Shown here one piece after another: positions 1 to 11,110 of a DNA stretch of 64,000 nt. The stretch is from Ascaphus truei (Eukaryota > Chordata > Amphibia > Anura > Ascaphidae): the NCBI GenBank assembly GCA_036426205.1, contig CM071570.1, forward strand, positions 143,894,450-143,958,449. The letters run 5' to 3'. Each line of letters begins with the position of its first letter. Within the stretch, counting starts at the first letter, position 1. The position numbers were made by a program, and so were the translations under genes. The notes under the pieces were generated by a model that worked only from the letters and a program-made list of their open reading frames with translations, searched no databases and had not been told where the DNA came from.

Positions 1-2
1 TG

Positions 3-203
3 TCACAACATTTGACCAATTGTAGAATGGGCAGTATTGATGCATTCACCTATATGGGGATAGAGCAGGTGCCAAGTGCAATCAGAGGTGGCAATAGGGC
101 TGAACTCCTAGATAAGCGCGAGCTTTATTGGATATTTACATTAAAAACAAGAAAACCCTTTGGCCTTAACTCTGATTGGGACTTGACACCCTTTCTACAT
201 TGA
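3..203 (+). pseudogene. Penelope-like element, C-terminal end of GIY-YIG endonuclease (5' cut by window edge)
   Basis: The frame is open from the window edge to a stop at 201-203. The peptide matches the extreme C-terminus of PLE proteins: GIEQVP, then RGGNR, then the catalytic-glutamate region LDKRELYWIFTL, ending FGLNSDWDLTPFLH. The other PLE copies here end the same way (for example GINLDWELKHFL at 2890-2925). In PLEs this is the end of the GIY-YIG nuclease that nicks target DNA for reverse transcription. The RT and the start of the nuclease lie outside the window, so whether the copy is intact cannot be told. Confidence 0.85.
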
Positions 204-1110
204 TTTATGCTTTGTGAATTGTGATTAATTAATATATTAATTGTCCAAACATTTTTCCTGAATTCTTGTACATTGTACACATTTGTATTCAATGAGGTTA
301 TAATTATTTTGTCTTATATATTTTTCTTAAGCATATTAATATTTTTTATAACTATGCTATAGATAATCACCCCCTACTATGGTCTACTATTTTTATTAAT
401 ATTATGTTGGTTTGATAAACCATCTAAGTGTTACCCCATGGAATTAAACACCATAATTGTTTATAATTTATCTTTCAAACATTCCTTAAATTGACCATAT
501 TATAGTCACTTTCAAATACAACACATTATACTACTTTTTCGTTATTCAAATGGATTAAGACGTTTTCTTTATGTGCATGTATTTTACAACTTCAATCTAC
601 AATCCAGTGTATTATATGCACTTATTTGATTATCAATAAGTCTGACCGTTTGTTTGGTATGTTATTCTTTTTAGTAGGAATACTCATAGTTCTTTTTATT
701 ATGATATTTCTTTTTAATTTGTTTTCTGTTCTTCATTATAGTGGTTTTCTGCTATAGGAAGACATACCAGGTACTCCTATTGGTATTTTTAACATTAGAT
801 ATGTCTTTTGTTCATATTGTCAATAAAGTTTGTACATTTTGTATGTTTTTTGCATTCCCTATGCTGCACGCTGACGTCATCACGCCGATGTAGCTCCTGA
901 GAGTTTCAGGAAGTGAACGGCTGATGAATTATGGCGCGCTTATGGTGACTATAAAAACAGCTAGGTGAGTACTCTAAGTCACCTTGAAAAAGAGCTTGCG
1001 CTCGAAACGCGTTGATGGGGGGCTTTTGTACCCATAATGCTGCTGTTATTTTTGTAAGAATCCATTAAATACAATTTTTAATGGGCACACGCTCCTTTTG
1101 GATTTCCTTT
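204..1110 (+). mobile_element. PLE 3' untranslated and terminal-repeat region
   Basis: An AT-rich, non-coding stretch follows the PLE stop codon. A possible polyadenylation signal AATAAA lies near 823. It becomes GC-richer at about 870, with the hammerhead-like motif at 979-1020. The stretch after the motif resembles the one after the motif at 27017 (both include GGAAGCACAC), which supports a shared terminal repeat. The right boundary is uncertain and may reach the LINE junction near 1521. Confidence 0.6.
979..1020 (+). ncRNA. Hammerhead-like ribozyme motif, U3-A8 core
   Basis: Core strand TTGAAAA (984-990), one unpaired A (991), stem II GAGC/GCTC (992-995 with 1000-1003), GAAA (1004-1007), helix III ACGCGT (1007-1012), position 17 = T. 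Stem I is weak (CACC against GATG, three of four pairs). Core positions 3 and 8 are T and A instead of the usual C and G. Cleavage activity is unknown. Confidence 0.6.
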
Positions 1111-1521
1111 ACTTTTTGATCCTGTGTATTTGGTGCCTGCTTTATCCTATTGCAAATCTGGTTAACACACTGAAAAAACGGAAGCACACCCCCGTTTTGT
1201 GGATGAAGACAGAACAATCTGGATGACAATTCTACTCAGAGTCAGTTATTTTCTTTATCTGGACATTCTCCATTCCGATACATTATGCTGGGTCACTTTA
1301 TTGTGAGGTCCCCTACTACAGTGTTTGTGGGGATCCTAGTCCACTAGTCGGTTACAAATTGGAGTTGTTATTTGTCTTATTGTCTGGGGTCATATCCCTT
1401 ATTCTTCCACTGGGGAGTATACATCACAGGATTCTTCAATCAAGTACTTTGGTTTATATTTGTGGTTCCTTTGGTATCCTGTTATATGTTTTTTTTTGAG
1501 CACCACACATTTGCTTTTCTT

Positions 1522-2094
1522 TTGATCAACAGCGACACATCCTCCTCTGAAACAGTGGAAAAAGAGTCAAGGAAGGCAGGAGGAGAGTTAGGAAGAGGTG
1601 TAGGATGAGAGGAAGAAACAGAGGGGATGTTCTGACGTATGGATTCCACCTTTTCCTTAAAATAGTCAGCAAAGTCCTGAGCGGAGATGGAGGAAGGAGA
1701 GGCAGCTGAGGGTGGTTTGAGTAGAGAGTCAAAGACAGAGAACAGTCGGCTTGGGTTAGACTTGTGCATGTTGATTAGTGAAGAAAAGTAGGCTTGTTTA
1801 GCTTGCGAGAGGGCAAAGTTAAAAGGATAGCATAAATTTGTAGTGAAGGAAGTCTGCGAGAGTATGAGATTTCCTCCAGAGGCGTTCAGAGGAATGAGTG
1901 GAGGAACGTAGCATGCACGTGTGGGAATTTAACCAGGGTCAAGGGTTAGACGGGCGAGGGCGGCAGAGAGAAAGCGGGGCATGTAAGTCAGGAAAGGAGG
2001 ACAAGGCAGAGTTGTAGTTCCTGACCAGGTTGTCAGGGTCTGTAGCAGAGCTGAGAGAGGAGAGGGAGGAACGTAAAGTGGTCTCAAAGTCAGG
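1522..2094 (-). pseudogene. L2/CR1-group LINE fragment, EN-to-RT linker (downstream half)
   Basis: Minus-strand reading contains [30 protein letters not shown] and SEEDVSLLI. These match the linker before the RT domain in the longer copy at 15475-17620 ([38 protein letters not shown]). The copy is truncated at 1522 and interrupted at 2084-2094, where a PLE has inserted. Its EN part continues at 3728-4130. Confidence 0.8.
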
Positions 2095-2096
2095 AG

Positions 2097-2927
2097 ATGT
2101 CAGACAGATTTCTGGCAAGAGGTTATTCGGTTAAAGACATATCAGCAGCATTTGCTAAAGCAGACACTACAGACAGACGTACACTTGTCTGCAAGAAAAA
2201 TAGGAATTATATCTCTAAGAAAGAGAGAGAGCTATCATCAAGATCTGACAATACCAGAAGTCCATTTTTTATTAGTACATTCAATTCCCTGTCTCAACAA
2301 ATCTGTAACATAATATCCGAACACTGGCACACATTGTTATTAGACAAAGATATTTGCCCCATTGTACAACATGGACCAAGATTTTCTTATCGGAAAGCCA
2401 AGACATTGGCTTTTCCTCTGTCTCCTAGCATGTTCGATTCTAAGTCTAATCTTCCACATATTAAAAACATCCCAAAAGGTTTCTACCGATGTGGTAGATG
2501 TTCTATGTGCCAGTATACATCCCAAATTAAATACATTACATATAATGACAATCTTAGAAAATATTACATCAAGAATTTTCTCAATTGCAATATCAGTTTT
2601 GTCATTTATATTCTTTTTTGTGGTTGTGGCCACAAGTATGTGGGTCGCACCACAAGACCGCTTAGGACAAGAATAGCTGAGCATGTACGGTTAATCAAAA
2701 AAAGAGATTTAAACCATCCAGTACCTAGACATTTTTCCCAATGTTCTAAAGGTGGCATTAACAATTTTTCTTTTTCAGCAATAGAACATATACCTTGCCA
2801 CCCTAGGGGTGGCAACAGGGAAAACACTTTGAACAAACAAGAGATGTATTGTATATACACTCTCAACACATTCCACCCACATGGTATTAACCTTGACTGG
2901 GAGCTTAAACACTTCCTTCAGGGTTAA
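2097..2927 (+). CDS. PLE protein C-terminal part: RT thumb, zinc linker, GIY-YIG endonuclease
   Basis: An uninterrupted 276-codon frame. Residues 1-20 (RFLARGYSVKDI) resemble the RT thumb of PLEs. Residues 72-125 carry the conserved linker (SEHWHTLLLD, GPRFSYRK). Cysteines 132, 135 and 138 (RCGRCSMC) form the PLE-type zinc cluster. The GIY-YIG module spans about 168-276, with VIYILF (169-174), KYVGRT (180-185), arginines near 187-192, and the likely catalytic E249 in NKQEMYCIYTL; it ends GINLDWELKHFL. PLE nucleases nick DNA to prime reverse transcription. The ATG at 2097 is only the first methionine after truncation, so the fragment is not a complete PLE gene. The frame has no stop despite the truncation, which suggests a fairly young insertion. 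Confidence 0.88.
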   Translation: MSDRFLARGYSVKDISAAFAKADTTDRRTLVCKKNRNYISKKERELSSRSDNTRSPFFISTFNSLSQQICNIISEHWHTLLLDKDICPIVQHGPRFSYRKAKTLAFPLSPSMFDSKSNLPHIKNIPKGFYRCGRCSMCQYTSQIKYITYNDNLRKYYIKNFLNCNISFVIYILFCGCGHKYVGRTTRPLRTRIAEHVRLIKKRDLNHPVPRHFSQCSKGGINNFSFSAIEHIPCHPRGGNRENTLNKQEMYCIYTLNTFHPHGINLDWELKHFLQG

Positions 2928-3057
2928 ACGGCGGGGGAGTCTTGGGAGTGTGTCTCCATGCATCTCAACATATATTATCTATTCATTGTTGTGATCTCTA
3001 TATGCTCAGCTATCTAAGATCATGCTACTTATGATCTGTCTGGAGACAGTTCATTCA

Positions 3058-3098
3058 CTCTTTGATAAAGTCCCAGGACGGGACGAAACGCGTCAGAG
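3058..3098 (+). ncRNA. Hammerhead-like ribozyme motif, U3-A8 core, cleavage-site C
   Basis: Stem I CTCT/AGAG (3058-3061 with 3095-3098), core TTGATAA (3062-3068), unpaired A (3069), stem II GTCCC/GGGAC (3070-3074 with 3080-3084), GAAA (3085-3088), helix III ACGCGT (3088-3093), position 17 = C, giving the classical GUC triplet. It lies 130 bp after the PLE stop codon. Apart from T3/A8 and the extra A the core is complete. Confidence 0.75.
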
Positions 3099-3727
3099 GT
3101 CAGAGGTCTCTCTGTGATGTCTAGCACCTTGGTTCAATAAAGCTGATTTTACTTCAATTTTGGCTGAGTTCCTATCTACGCAGTGACCGCCTACAAACTC
3201 ATCGTTTTCTACTACACATCTTTTGGCCGGAGCACGCAGACGATCCTATCTGCATTACAAGCCGCAAGTCACGTGCCGCCCCCCCCCCCTGCGGTTGCAA
3301 GAACCGCCAGCACGCAAGGCACGTCTTGGAGTCCGTCTCGGAGCAAGGTGTTCAGTGACTGCAGTGACGTCATATCGAAGCGCTGCGTCTGCAGAGCTGG
3401 GACCGGCAAGTCACCGAAGGAGCAGTGAAGATACCAGGTGGGTAAGGGCAGCAGGTTTTAGTTGTTTCCGTGAGTACAGGAGAGGGGCTTACACGGCTTC
3501 TCATCCTGTCTCTATACTACTCCCTGCAAAACTGTCCCCCCACCCAGGTTATTAGTCTGTCTCCCCGTTCCTTCTTTCAATACATGAATTGTTATTTAAC
3601 ACTTTAGTTGCAGTGGGATTGTCTATATTTCACCTATATGCGCATCTGAGGTTGCACATTAACCCACACACAGTCATATACACTGTGTAGAGCACCGGAC
3701 ATCATGGGGTTCATTCCCCTTACTCTA

Positions 3728-4130
3728 TCAAAGTCAGGTAAGTGAATAGAGCGCAGGTTTCTGCAGAACCGGGGGGTAGATGGAGGTAGAGAAGGGGAGA
3801 AGCGAGATAGAGAGAATGAGGTGATGGTCAGAGAGAGGAAAAGGGGAAATGGAGAAATCGGAGAGAGGGAAGTTTTTAGTGAAAACCAGGCTAAGTAGTG
3901 GCCGTCCTTTGTAGGGGTGTTTTTTAGTGCAGGGGATATAGCTGTTTGGTGTCAGAGGATGCAGGTAAGAAAGGAGTTCATGTGAACTGAGAAGTGGTGA
4001 AGGAAGGAGAGATGGAGATATATGAATAGAGTTAGAGACATACTGAGGCTGGTAAAAAGAAGCGCATAATTTGAGAAAAAGTGAAGTCACAGCAAATATA
4101 AATGGTAAAGGCAGCATCACAGCAGTAATG
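3728..4130 (-). pseudogene. L2/CR1-group LINE fragment, endonuclease C-terminus (upstream half)
   Basis: The minus strand encodes the end of an AP-type endonuclease, including FPLSDHHLILSISLL with the catalytic SDH motif. It aligns with LSDNHLISFSLSHF in the copy near 17500. This is the upstream half of the LINE whose downstream half is at 1522-2094; the two are separated only by the PLE at 2095-3727. The 5' limit near 4130 is approximate. Confidence 0.78.
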
Positions 4131-4466
4131 ATGCAGTCTGGTATAGATGATATCCTCCTTTCCAGCCTAGTTCAAATGCAGGAATCAGGGCCAGTTGGAG
4201 GTGTCCACTTCTTCACAACTTCCTTTTAAATTCAGTTGTTCAGTAGTCCTGCCACTTATAATGGGCCACTTGGAGATGGGCTGCAGGCAGCATAAGGCTG
4301 TTCTACCTGGGCTTTTATGGGCCTAGCAAGTCACCTGACAGTTAGGTTCTGTCTGCTTAATTAGCACATCTGAGGCACATTCAAACAGATGGATTTCTAC
4401 ACAGGGTGTTCCCTGCCTAGGTGTCAACGCTTAATTTGATTAGGGGTAGACAGAAAACAGCATTCA

Positions 4467-4611
4467 AAGATGGTTTTTTACCTAGCACTGTATCACTTGC
4501 ATATACTATAATACACACAGCAAAGGCTTCAATGAGAGGATTTAGAGATGGTTTTTACCTAGCATTGTATCACTTGCATATACTATAATACACACAGCAA
4601 AGGCTTCAACT
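4467..4611. repeat. Tandem duplication, two ~65-bp copies about 79 bp apart
   Basis: The segment starting AGATGGTTTTTTACCTAGCA and ending AAAGGCTTCAA occurs near 4467-4532 and again at 4547-4611 with a few differences. The second copy abuts the 3' edge of the minus-strand PLE fragment. It may be a duplicated insertion target or simple slippage. Confidence 0.75.
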
Positions 4612-5565
4612 TGTACATGTCCACCTCCCAATCGAAGGGATTCTGGTTGAATGTGGGGATAAATGAGAGGCCTCTTTGTAGCACGCCAAGTTCAGCCTCT
4701 GTGAGCATATGTTTCGAGAGGTTGAAAATCACAATTTCTCCGGTTGTCGTTTTGTTCCTCTTCCTCTCTTGCTTTCTCACTCTGGATACCGGCAACTAGT
4801 GCACTCCTCTCCTGATCGTTCTGCAATGTTTGTTCCAAGAAGTGGCGGCTTTGTGGATCCACCTGTTGCCTGTCCTAAAAAAGGCTCTGCAGAAGTGTTG
4901 TCAGTGGTGTCGGACAAGTCAGTGTCGCTTGTGATGTACCCCATCTTGTTCCTTGATTCACGTTTAAGGCGTGTGGCATTCTTTCTGCTTCTACCCTCCT
5001 CGTGGCAGTGTCACCTAAGCCCAAGACCCAATGGTAAACTCTACGCTCCTTATAGTCTGTTGTGGCCAAACTGAGGTTTTCTTTTTTATATTTAATTAGG
5101 TTGCTGCGATAGGCATCAATGGTGGTCTGGATCTTGTACGTCCAGTTGGTGTTGGCATCAGCCACCAGCGTGTCACCGTGTCTGGTCATAATGAAGTCAA
5201 TGTCCTTAATTTTAACTATCTCTTTTCTGGATTGTTCTATAACCAGAATGGTAAGATCAAAAGAGCATTTCTTCAGTATTGCAATCCATTTTTTTACAAA
5301 AATCCACATCTGTGCGTCCAATGGTGGGCTGATTCTTTATTCTGAAACCACGTGGTAGCATCTTTGCTTTGTGGTAGTGTGACAGCGTGACCCCATGAAG
5401 GTAAAAGTCCACCTCACGCTTCTTGAGTTTAATCAGATAGTTGTAAATATCAACCGTCTTATCAGGCCCCAATACTGATTCAAAAGACTCAGAGTAACGG
5501 ATATTGGCTATTTCAGTATCAGATAATGTGGCAAAAATCCCTGCAAAGTCTGCAAACTCATCCAT
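4590..5565 (-). pseudogene. Penelope-like element, N-terminal half of the polyprotein (frameshifted)
   Basis: Read on the minus strand from the methionine at 5565, three frames in succession give PLE N-terminal blocks: KAKMLPRGFRIKNQPTIGR (5565-5257), then KKWIAILKKCSFDLTILVIEQ with NLIKYKKENL (5321-4875), then EIVIFNLSKHMLTEAELGVL and GLSFIPTFNQNPFDWEVD (4795-4583). In complete PLEs these lie upstream of the RT. The RT and nuclease are absent. The copy needs at least two frameshifts, so it is a pseudogene. It is a different lineage from the copy at 2097. Confidence 0.75.
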
Positions 5566-5903
5566 GGCTGAGAAGTAAAAGTCACAACTTAGCTAATATA
5601 AGAACATGTAGCTGTAAAGCAATGTAGCAGCTCTAATGCTGAGCAAGAGCAGTGAACCACAATGTAGCAGTAGTGGGGTGCACAGCTCATAAATATAAAT
5701 ATAACTTTGCACAGCAGCTAGCACACACAAATATTCAAGAGAGTCCTGATGCTTGTTTCATAAAAAAACAATATTAGTAGTTACCAGATTGGAGTCCAGC
5801 AATAAGAGACAGCACACGTGGGGTAGAATTCAAATAGTGTATTGAAGAAATTCAGCGCATGCCTCGGCGTGTGCTGTAGACTGCACTGGGAGTGCAGTCT
5901 TAA

Positions 5904-6202
5904 GGCCACGCATATAGTGCCCGCGACGGAACGGGTGATGTCGCTGCTAGCGAAAGTTATATTTCGCTTTGCGGCTGCGTCACAGGCTTACTAGCATTTG
6001 ATTGGTTCACGGGCTGTCACATGAGGCGACAGCCCTTGAAAAATCAAATATTGCCAGCTTCCAAAATTCGCGACGCAACGTCGCTCCGTCGCATTGTCGC
6101 CATCGCGCTTACTATAAGTGCACGCGGCGGCGGCGGCGGCGGCGGCAGCAATGCATTTGATTTTGGGATACGTCACCCCTTGTGGGCACTATATGCACGG
6201 CC
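5904..6202. mobile_element. MITE, PIF/Harbinger-like, TAA target duplication
   Basis: Terminal inverted repeats begin GGCC and contain CATATAGTGCCC (left) and its complement GGGCACTATATG (right). TAA lies on both sides (5901-5903 and 6203-6205). The interior is CpG-rich with a (CGG)n tract near 6124-6146. No coding capacity. Related MITEs lie at 31671 and 37028. The superfamily call rests on the TWA duplication and GGCC ends. Confidence 0.65.
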
Positions 6203-6400
6203 TAACCCAGGCTGTGCAATGCAGCAAGCATAAACTTATAGGGGACCTTGTGATATGGTTTTGAGTGGTCATTTGCATGTCATTTCCCAGAATCCCTTGC
6301 TGCAGTGGAAGCACTGTATGCTGGGTGATAATGGTGAAAGGCGGGGTTGCAGACCTGTCTAAGACATGCAAATGAGCACACAGTAATATTTCCATTTGCT
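6203..6400 (+). repeat. Dispersed repeat family A, copy 1
   Basis: The copy runs from AACCCAGGCTGTGCAATGC through CCCAGAATCCCTTGCTGC and GACATGCAAATGAGCACAC to about 6400. The same order of blocks occurs at 6575-6800, and inverted or diverged at 11870, 27640 and 52795. I see no reading frame and do not recognise the family; a MITE is plausible. Confidence 0.7.
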
Positions 6401-6574
6401 ACCGTATATGCTTTAGAGGTGAAGTGTTTTTGCCACTTTATTTTTACCCACCATGACTTAACTAATGTGTGGTGGGACCTACCCAAAGCTTCATATTGCA
6501 GAGCTAGTATAACCAACCTCACATTAAGGTCAAAACAGCTCTCTGTGTGTGGGTTTACCAGCTATGCATCTTAA

Positions 6575-6800
6575 CCCAGGCTGTGCTTTACAGCTGTGCA
6601 ATGCAGAAAGCATAAACTTATAGGGGACCATATGATATAGTTTTGAAGCAAAAAGTGGCACTGTGTGCTCATTTGTATGTCATTTCCCAGAATCCCTTGC
6701 TGTAGTGGAAGCACTGAATACTGGGTGATAATGTTGAAAGGCTGCGTCGCAGACCTGTGTAAGACATGCAAATGAGCACACAGTAATATTTACATTGGCT
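6575..6800 (+). repeat. Dispersed repeat family A, copy 2
   Basis: Second copy in the same orientation, 370 bp downstream, with an extra block between the head and core. The pair makes this 600-bp stretch an imperfect direct duplication. Confidence 0.7.
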
Positions 6801-6879
6801 ATATGGTTTATGGTGGAGGGTTTTTGCCACTTTATTTACCCACCTTAATAATAATATAAAACGTAATAAAGTTTAATAC

Positions 6880-7050
6880 TTCAATAATAATATTTTCTTG
6901 GTTATTTAGTTAAACCCTTTTGCCAAAGCGTCATAAGCATGCATACCACTTCAAGGTATAACCAAAATAATGCAGGTCCTAACACTACACTGTGAACCTT
7001 CCCTTTTACCTCTGTATGAGGGGAAACAACCATAAAAGGTCCTGTTCATA
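6880..7050. repeat. Dispersed repeat family B, copy 1
   Basis: The segment TTGGTTATTTAGTTAAACCC, CAAAGCGTCATAAGC, AAGGTATAACCAAA through TACCTCTGTATGAGGGG recurs inverted at 60150-60290. It may be the tail of the family A element, since it adjoins copy 2. Confidence 0.6.
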
Positions 7051-7429
7051 TAGCAAAATGAAAAAACCTCTCAAGTTAAAAAGGTGGGGAGGGGTTATAT
7101 ATGTCCATATATATATGTCTGTTTCGCCGGGATCATGGACTCTGCCGCAGCTGCCGAGGAAGTTTTAAATATGTAAATCTACATTTGTGCTGCACAAATA
7201 AAATACTGCTGTTTTACTTTAATATATTTTCTATGCAATGTCTTCGGTAGACTCTCCCATGATGAGGTGATCTGACAATCTTCACCCTGGAAAGCATCTC
7301 GCCAGAGACCCCACGGAGATTCCAAATTGGTGTGGTAATAAAGTAAAGAAACCTTTAAGCACCTTTTGCTTATGTAGCCCCCTGTAAACAGCACAGGCTA
7401 TACCTATCACCTTCTACTGTGATAAGCCC

Positions 7430-8275
7430 TGTTAAGATAAGGCACCAGTAATAATCCTGGGTTTTCCCCCTTCATAGCCCTGCCCTGAGTGGTAGATGCA
7501 GGCCTGGACTCTGCTGCAGGCGTGAGCAAGAGGGGAGGTTCTGCTGACATCACGAGAGGTGGGGCTAGCTCTATATTTAGCCGCCAACTCCGGCGAGTAG
7601 TTAGTTGATACTGGGAGTTCGTAGTGTTACGCCGAGGAGTGTTAGTTGATACCGAGAGTGCTGTTATGCTCGGAGTTATGCCAGAGCCTACATGGCAAGT
7701 AGTTATGCCGTGAGTCCAAGAATCCTGCGGATCCGTCCGAGGAGTTGGAGGAGACCGTGGTCTTCCCTGCGCAGAGTGCAGGAGCAGAGAGAGGGGAGGA
7801 GAGATTCAGCTTTCCTGAGTAGAGCTGATAGAGCTATAGATTGGTGGACCAATGCCCTCACCCCACCACCTGGGGTGATGGGGAGAATCTAAGCCCCACC
7901 GCGAGGATAACCTTGGGGGTGGGCCACGGGGTATTGAAGCCCTAGCACAGACCATCCTGTCGGAGGAGAGACTTGGAGAGAAGGAGAGGAGGAATTATCT
8001 GTGTGTTGCGGCTACTGGAAGCCACTATCGTTTGGAGTTGCCGATCTGCCAATAAAAGAGACTATCCTTTGTTACCCAAAGACTGTGTGTGAATTGGGAG
8101 CTATTACCCTGGGACCCAAGGGGTTCTTCTATACAGGTCCTGTCCCATATCCTGGGAGTATAGAAGATGGAGGCGCTGCACCACTAGGAGAAGATGGAGG
8201 CTACCACCCCAGAAGCCCGGTCCTGGCTCCCCAATAACATTGCGGGAAGCTCAGGCCCTCCTGTTTACCACAGGT
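7430..8275 (+). mobile_element. LTR-like sequence, plus orientation (approximate limits)
   Basis: A TATA-like CTATATTTAG at about 7570, a G-rich leader, and AATAAA at 8051-8056 followed by ACTGTGTGTGAATTGGGAG and GGAGGCGCTGCACCAC (about 8168) fit an LTR promoter, R region and U5. Comparable tails occur in the LTR-like regions at 14746-15481 (minus) and 38190-39140. I see no gag or pol frame beside it and no confident TSD. Confidence 0.45.
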
Positions 8276-8869
8276 ATGCACCACACTGCATGTAATCTGC
8301 CCTCATGTACCCTAGATACCACCGTAGAGTCTGGGGGAAGGGGGGAAGCAGGGTTACACTTACATATGGCCGTAAAAGTAACACCTTTGTTATATATACC
8401 CCCATCTTTACCCACACCATCAAGTAAGTGCATTGACTGTGGCTTCATTAGCCCTTGTACATTTATCTGTGTATGTGGTGGTTTGGTTATATTATTAGCC
8501 AATCAAATATTGTCTGTCCATCTGTACATTTGCTCTCCCTCATATTCTCCTTTTGTCTCTTTTATCCTCTTGGGGATCCTGGAAAGACCCTGGGGTTTAG
8601 CAGCAGATATTGGATCCTGTTGTAGTGCACCAGCATTGGGGTGCATGTAGGGGTCTTCTACAACGGTAGTATCGTATCCGTTTTGAATTTTATATTTCAA
8701 TTTTATCACCTTTAATAGAGAGAGCCCTAGCATTTATTTAGTTGATTACAAACGCACGTTATTGGTTGATGGCATAACCAATCACATAATGCACATCAGT
8801 TTTAGGGAAGGTGGATTAGATACAGTCCTACCTGTCTAAAAAAAAAACCTATACATGTAACAACACACC

Positions 8870-9150
8870 TAGGACCGGGAGCGGGTGCCTTCCCTAACCA
8901 GAGCCTGTCCTCTACTGTCACGCTGCAAGCATCTGCCTGTTGGAGATCAGCAGCGAGTGCAGTCTACACCTGGGACCGGGAGCGGGTGCCTTCCCTAACC
9001 GGCTGCCTTTCCCCTTCTGCTGCACTTTAAGTATTTGCCTATTTGAGACCAGGAGTGAGTGCCTTTTTCAGCAGAGCTGGTTTCTTCATTAAGAACGTGA
9101 CTATTACTGCTATTACAACCAGGAGCGGGTGCTGTCCCTACCGGAGTTGA
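8870..9150. repeat. Irregular tandem repeat, ~98-bp period
   Basis: The phrase GACCGGGAGCGGGTGCCTTC occurs at about 8872 and 8970, with decayed versions near 9042 and 9118 (CAGGAGCGGGTGCTGTCCC). Units differ in length, so this is an old minisatellite or duplicated LTR portion. Confidence 0.55.
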
Positions 9151-9716
9151 TGTTCATGTGTATCTGGACCCCAGCTTGCTAATTCAAACTTTGCTGCATG
9201 GGCAGCTTCATTCACAGGACCCTGCATTAAACCTATGATGATCAAGGGAGCCTGATAACTCTGTATCACTGGCCCTTTTTATATATTCAGCAAAAGTTTT
9301 ATATCCTTATGTGTTTTTATATTTTTTCTATATTTCTTTTTTACAAAAAATATATCTTGTTATGAGAATCTTGCGCTTGTTTTTTCTATCCTCACTACTT
9401 TCTGATGTGCTGAGTCATCTTTTTGACCAGCTGCATATTCTCTCACCTTGGAATTTAGTTCCAATTCCAAAGTTTGTTGGTCCCAACTTCACTATTTACA
9501 TCTCTGTACCAATTAACACTTTGAACATTACCACATTTGGTTTAGAGAGCCTTTTTGTCTCCTCACACTACCAGTGAACACATTTATACAAAAACTAAAT
9601 TAAGTACCGGGTGCAAAACTAAAAAGTAACACCCTAAAAGAAAATATGAAAAAGAAACAGCAAAGCATATTTGTACTTATCCCTAAATGGACATTCACAC
9701 AAATCCTTTCAATACC
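9150..9716. other. No gene recognised; AT-rich flank of PLE
   Basis: No coding signature or hammerhead motif was found. It lies downstream (minus-strand sense) of the PLE at 9717-11110 and may be its 3' untranslated region. Confidence 0.3.
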
Positions 9717-11110
9717 TCATAAGCATATGCACTGAGTTAAGCAATCCAGGGCTAAACGCCGTACTGTCTCTAAGGGGACCAGTGTACAGATGGACAATGT
9801 CTGAGGGTGACCCGGTATGAATTTAGGATCTTTTTTGAGAAAACAAGAAAAATACAAGCAGGTGTTGAGGCCTTTAGGACTTTCTGTATCAAGGTAATAG
9901 ATCCAGTAGCACTCCCACTGGAGAAGAAGTTGTTCCTGGATCCCGCCCCTGGGTGGTCTGCCTACACGGTCAATGGTTAATGTCGAGAGCTGATGACCTT
10001 GAATGAAAAAATGTTTAGCCACGGGCTGATTGGACTTCCCTGTCCGTAAAGCTGCCCTAATGCTACATATACAGTATGCATCTCCATTCTCTAATTAAGC
10101 TGCCTCTTTATTTTGCAAATGTAATAAAGGTCACACAGGCATCTGATCAGGTAAACCACATAAGTGGACGTGCATGTGAGTCTGTCCTTAATTTTATAGA
10201 TCTTACCGAAGTGTGGATACACGAAGGTCAATCCAGATGTCATGCTGCTACAAGTTATGCAGCCAGGGAGCACTTCACAAAGCCTTGTTTAATGGCAGCT
10301 GTCCTCATATGGGTGTATACTTGTCAATAGGGTCAGTGGTGACCAGTAAATTCTGCAGGTTCTTCCCTCTATGTACTCAAATTTATGCATGGTTCTAAAA
10401 GTATGGTCCAACGTACAATCACTGGCAAGAATATGCCAGTGTTTCCGTATACAGCTACTGAAGGACTTCAAGATTGGGCTGTATTTGCTAATGATATAAT
10501 GACATTCAGTCTTATCCTTGGATTCCTTGATCTTATAGCATTGTTCTACCCACTTCAGACTGGTCCAGGCATCCTGCTCACTGTAACCTATGTTAATAAA
10601 CTTATTGCTTATAACCACTCACTATTCTGATCACCCTAACATCTGTGAATATGGTAGTCCCTGTTTGAGAGGTATTGGGTATAAGCTCCTGGCATGTAGA
10701 TATTAGGGATCATTTCTATCAGTCTCCTTAGTGATGTGATGTCGCCATATGGTCATGATCTCGACATCTAAATAATGAATATGTCGGGCATCATATGTCA
10801 TAGTTAGTCGGAGAGGAATTGGAAGTGTGTTAAGTTTTTCCATAAAACTAGTGAGAGACTGGCTGTATCAGTCCATATGAAGAACAAATCATCGATATAG
10901 TGGCAGAACCCCCTAATAAACCTTGAGTACGTAGGGTCATTGAGTATGTGTAGATTCTCATATATATGTATGCATATGTACATATAAAAATCAGATCTTT
11001 TTAGAAGTTCTCTCTCCTCAGCAGACCTAGCTGTGTGCATCACATCATTTATTTTGACCATTGTACCTGATAAGTAGGTTGTATACAAATTTTCAGCCAT
11101 GCTCATTCAC
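9717..11110 (-). pseudogene. Penelope-like element, RT catalytic core to GIY-YIG end, multiply frameshifted
   Basis: Minus-strand blocks appear in PLE order. 11106-10804 has the RT segment with the catalytic motif CHYIDDLFFIW (the YxDD box). 10618-10289 has the thumb and linker (FINIGYSEQDAW, IRKHWHILASD). 10273-10091 has TYVVYLIRCLCDLYYICK, the GIY-YIG entry, and KIKRQL. 10022-9717 has GHQLSTLTIDRVGRPPRGG with the nuclease E region ECYWIYYLDT. The pieces are in different frames and one GIY-YIG glycine appears replaced by cysteine (YYICK), so the copy is dead. It begins inside the RT, so it is 5'-truncated. Confidence 0.85.

Larger units (their letters stand above)
2095..3727 (+). mobile_element. 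5'-truncated Penelope-like element inserted in a LINE
   Basis: The direct repeat TCAAAGTCAGG occurs at 2084-2094 and 3728-3738, and LINE homology resumes across it, so 2095-3727 is an insertion with an 11-bp TSD. It holds the PLE C-terminal ORF (2097-2927), a hammerhead-like motif (3058-3098) and about 630 bp of terminal sequence. The main RT domain is missing, as in the 5' truncation common after target-primed reverse transcription. Confidence 0.85.

Noticed and set aside
4709..5074. 121-codon plus frame
   Set aside because: Antisense shadow of the minus-strand PLE N-terminal region.
7125..7160. GTTTCGCCGGG on plus, GAAAC on minus, as a possible hammerhead
   Set aside because: No core strand and no palindromic helix III.
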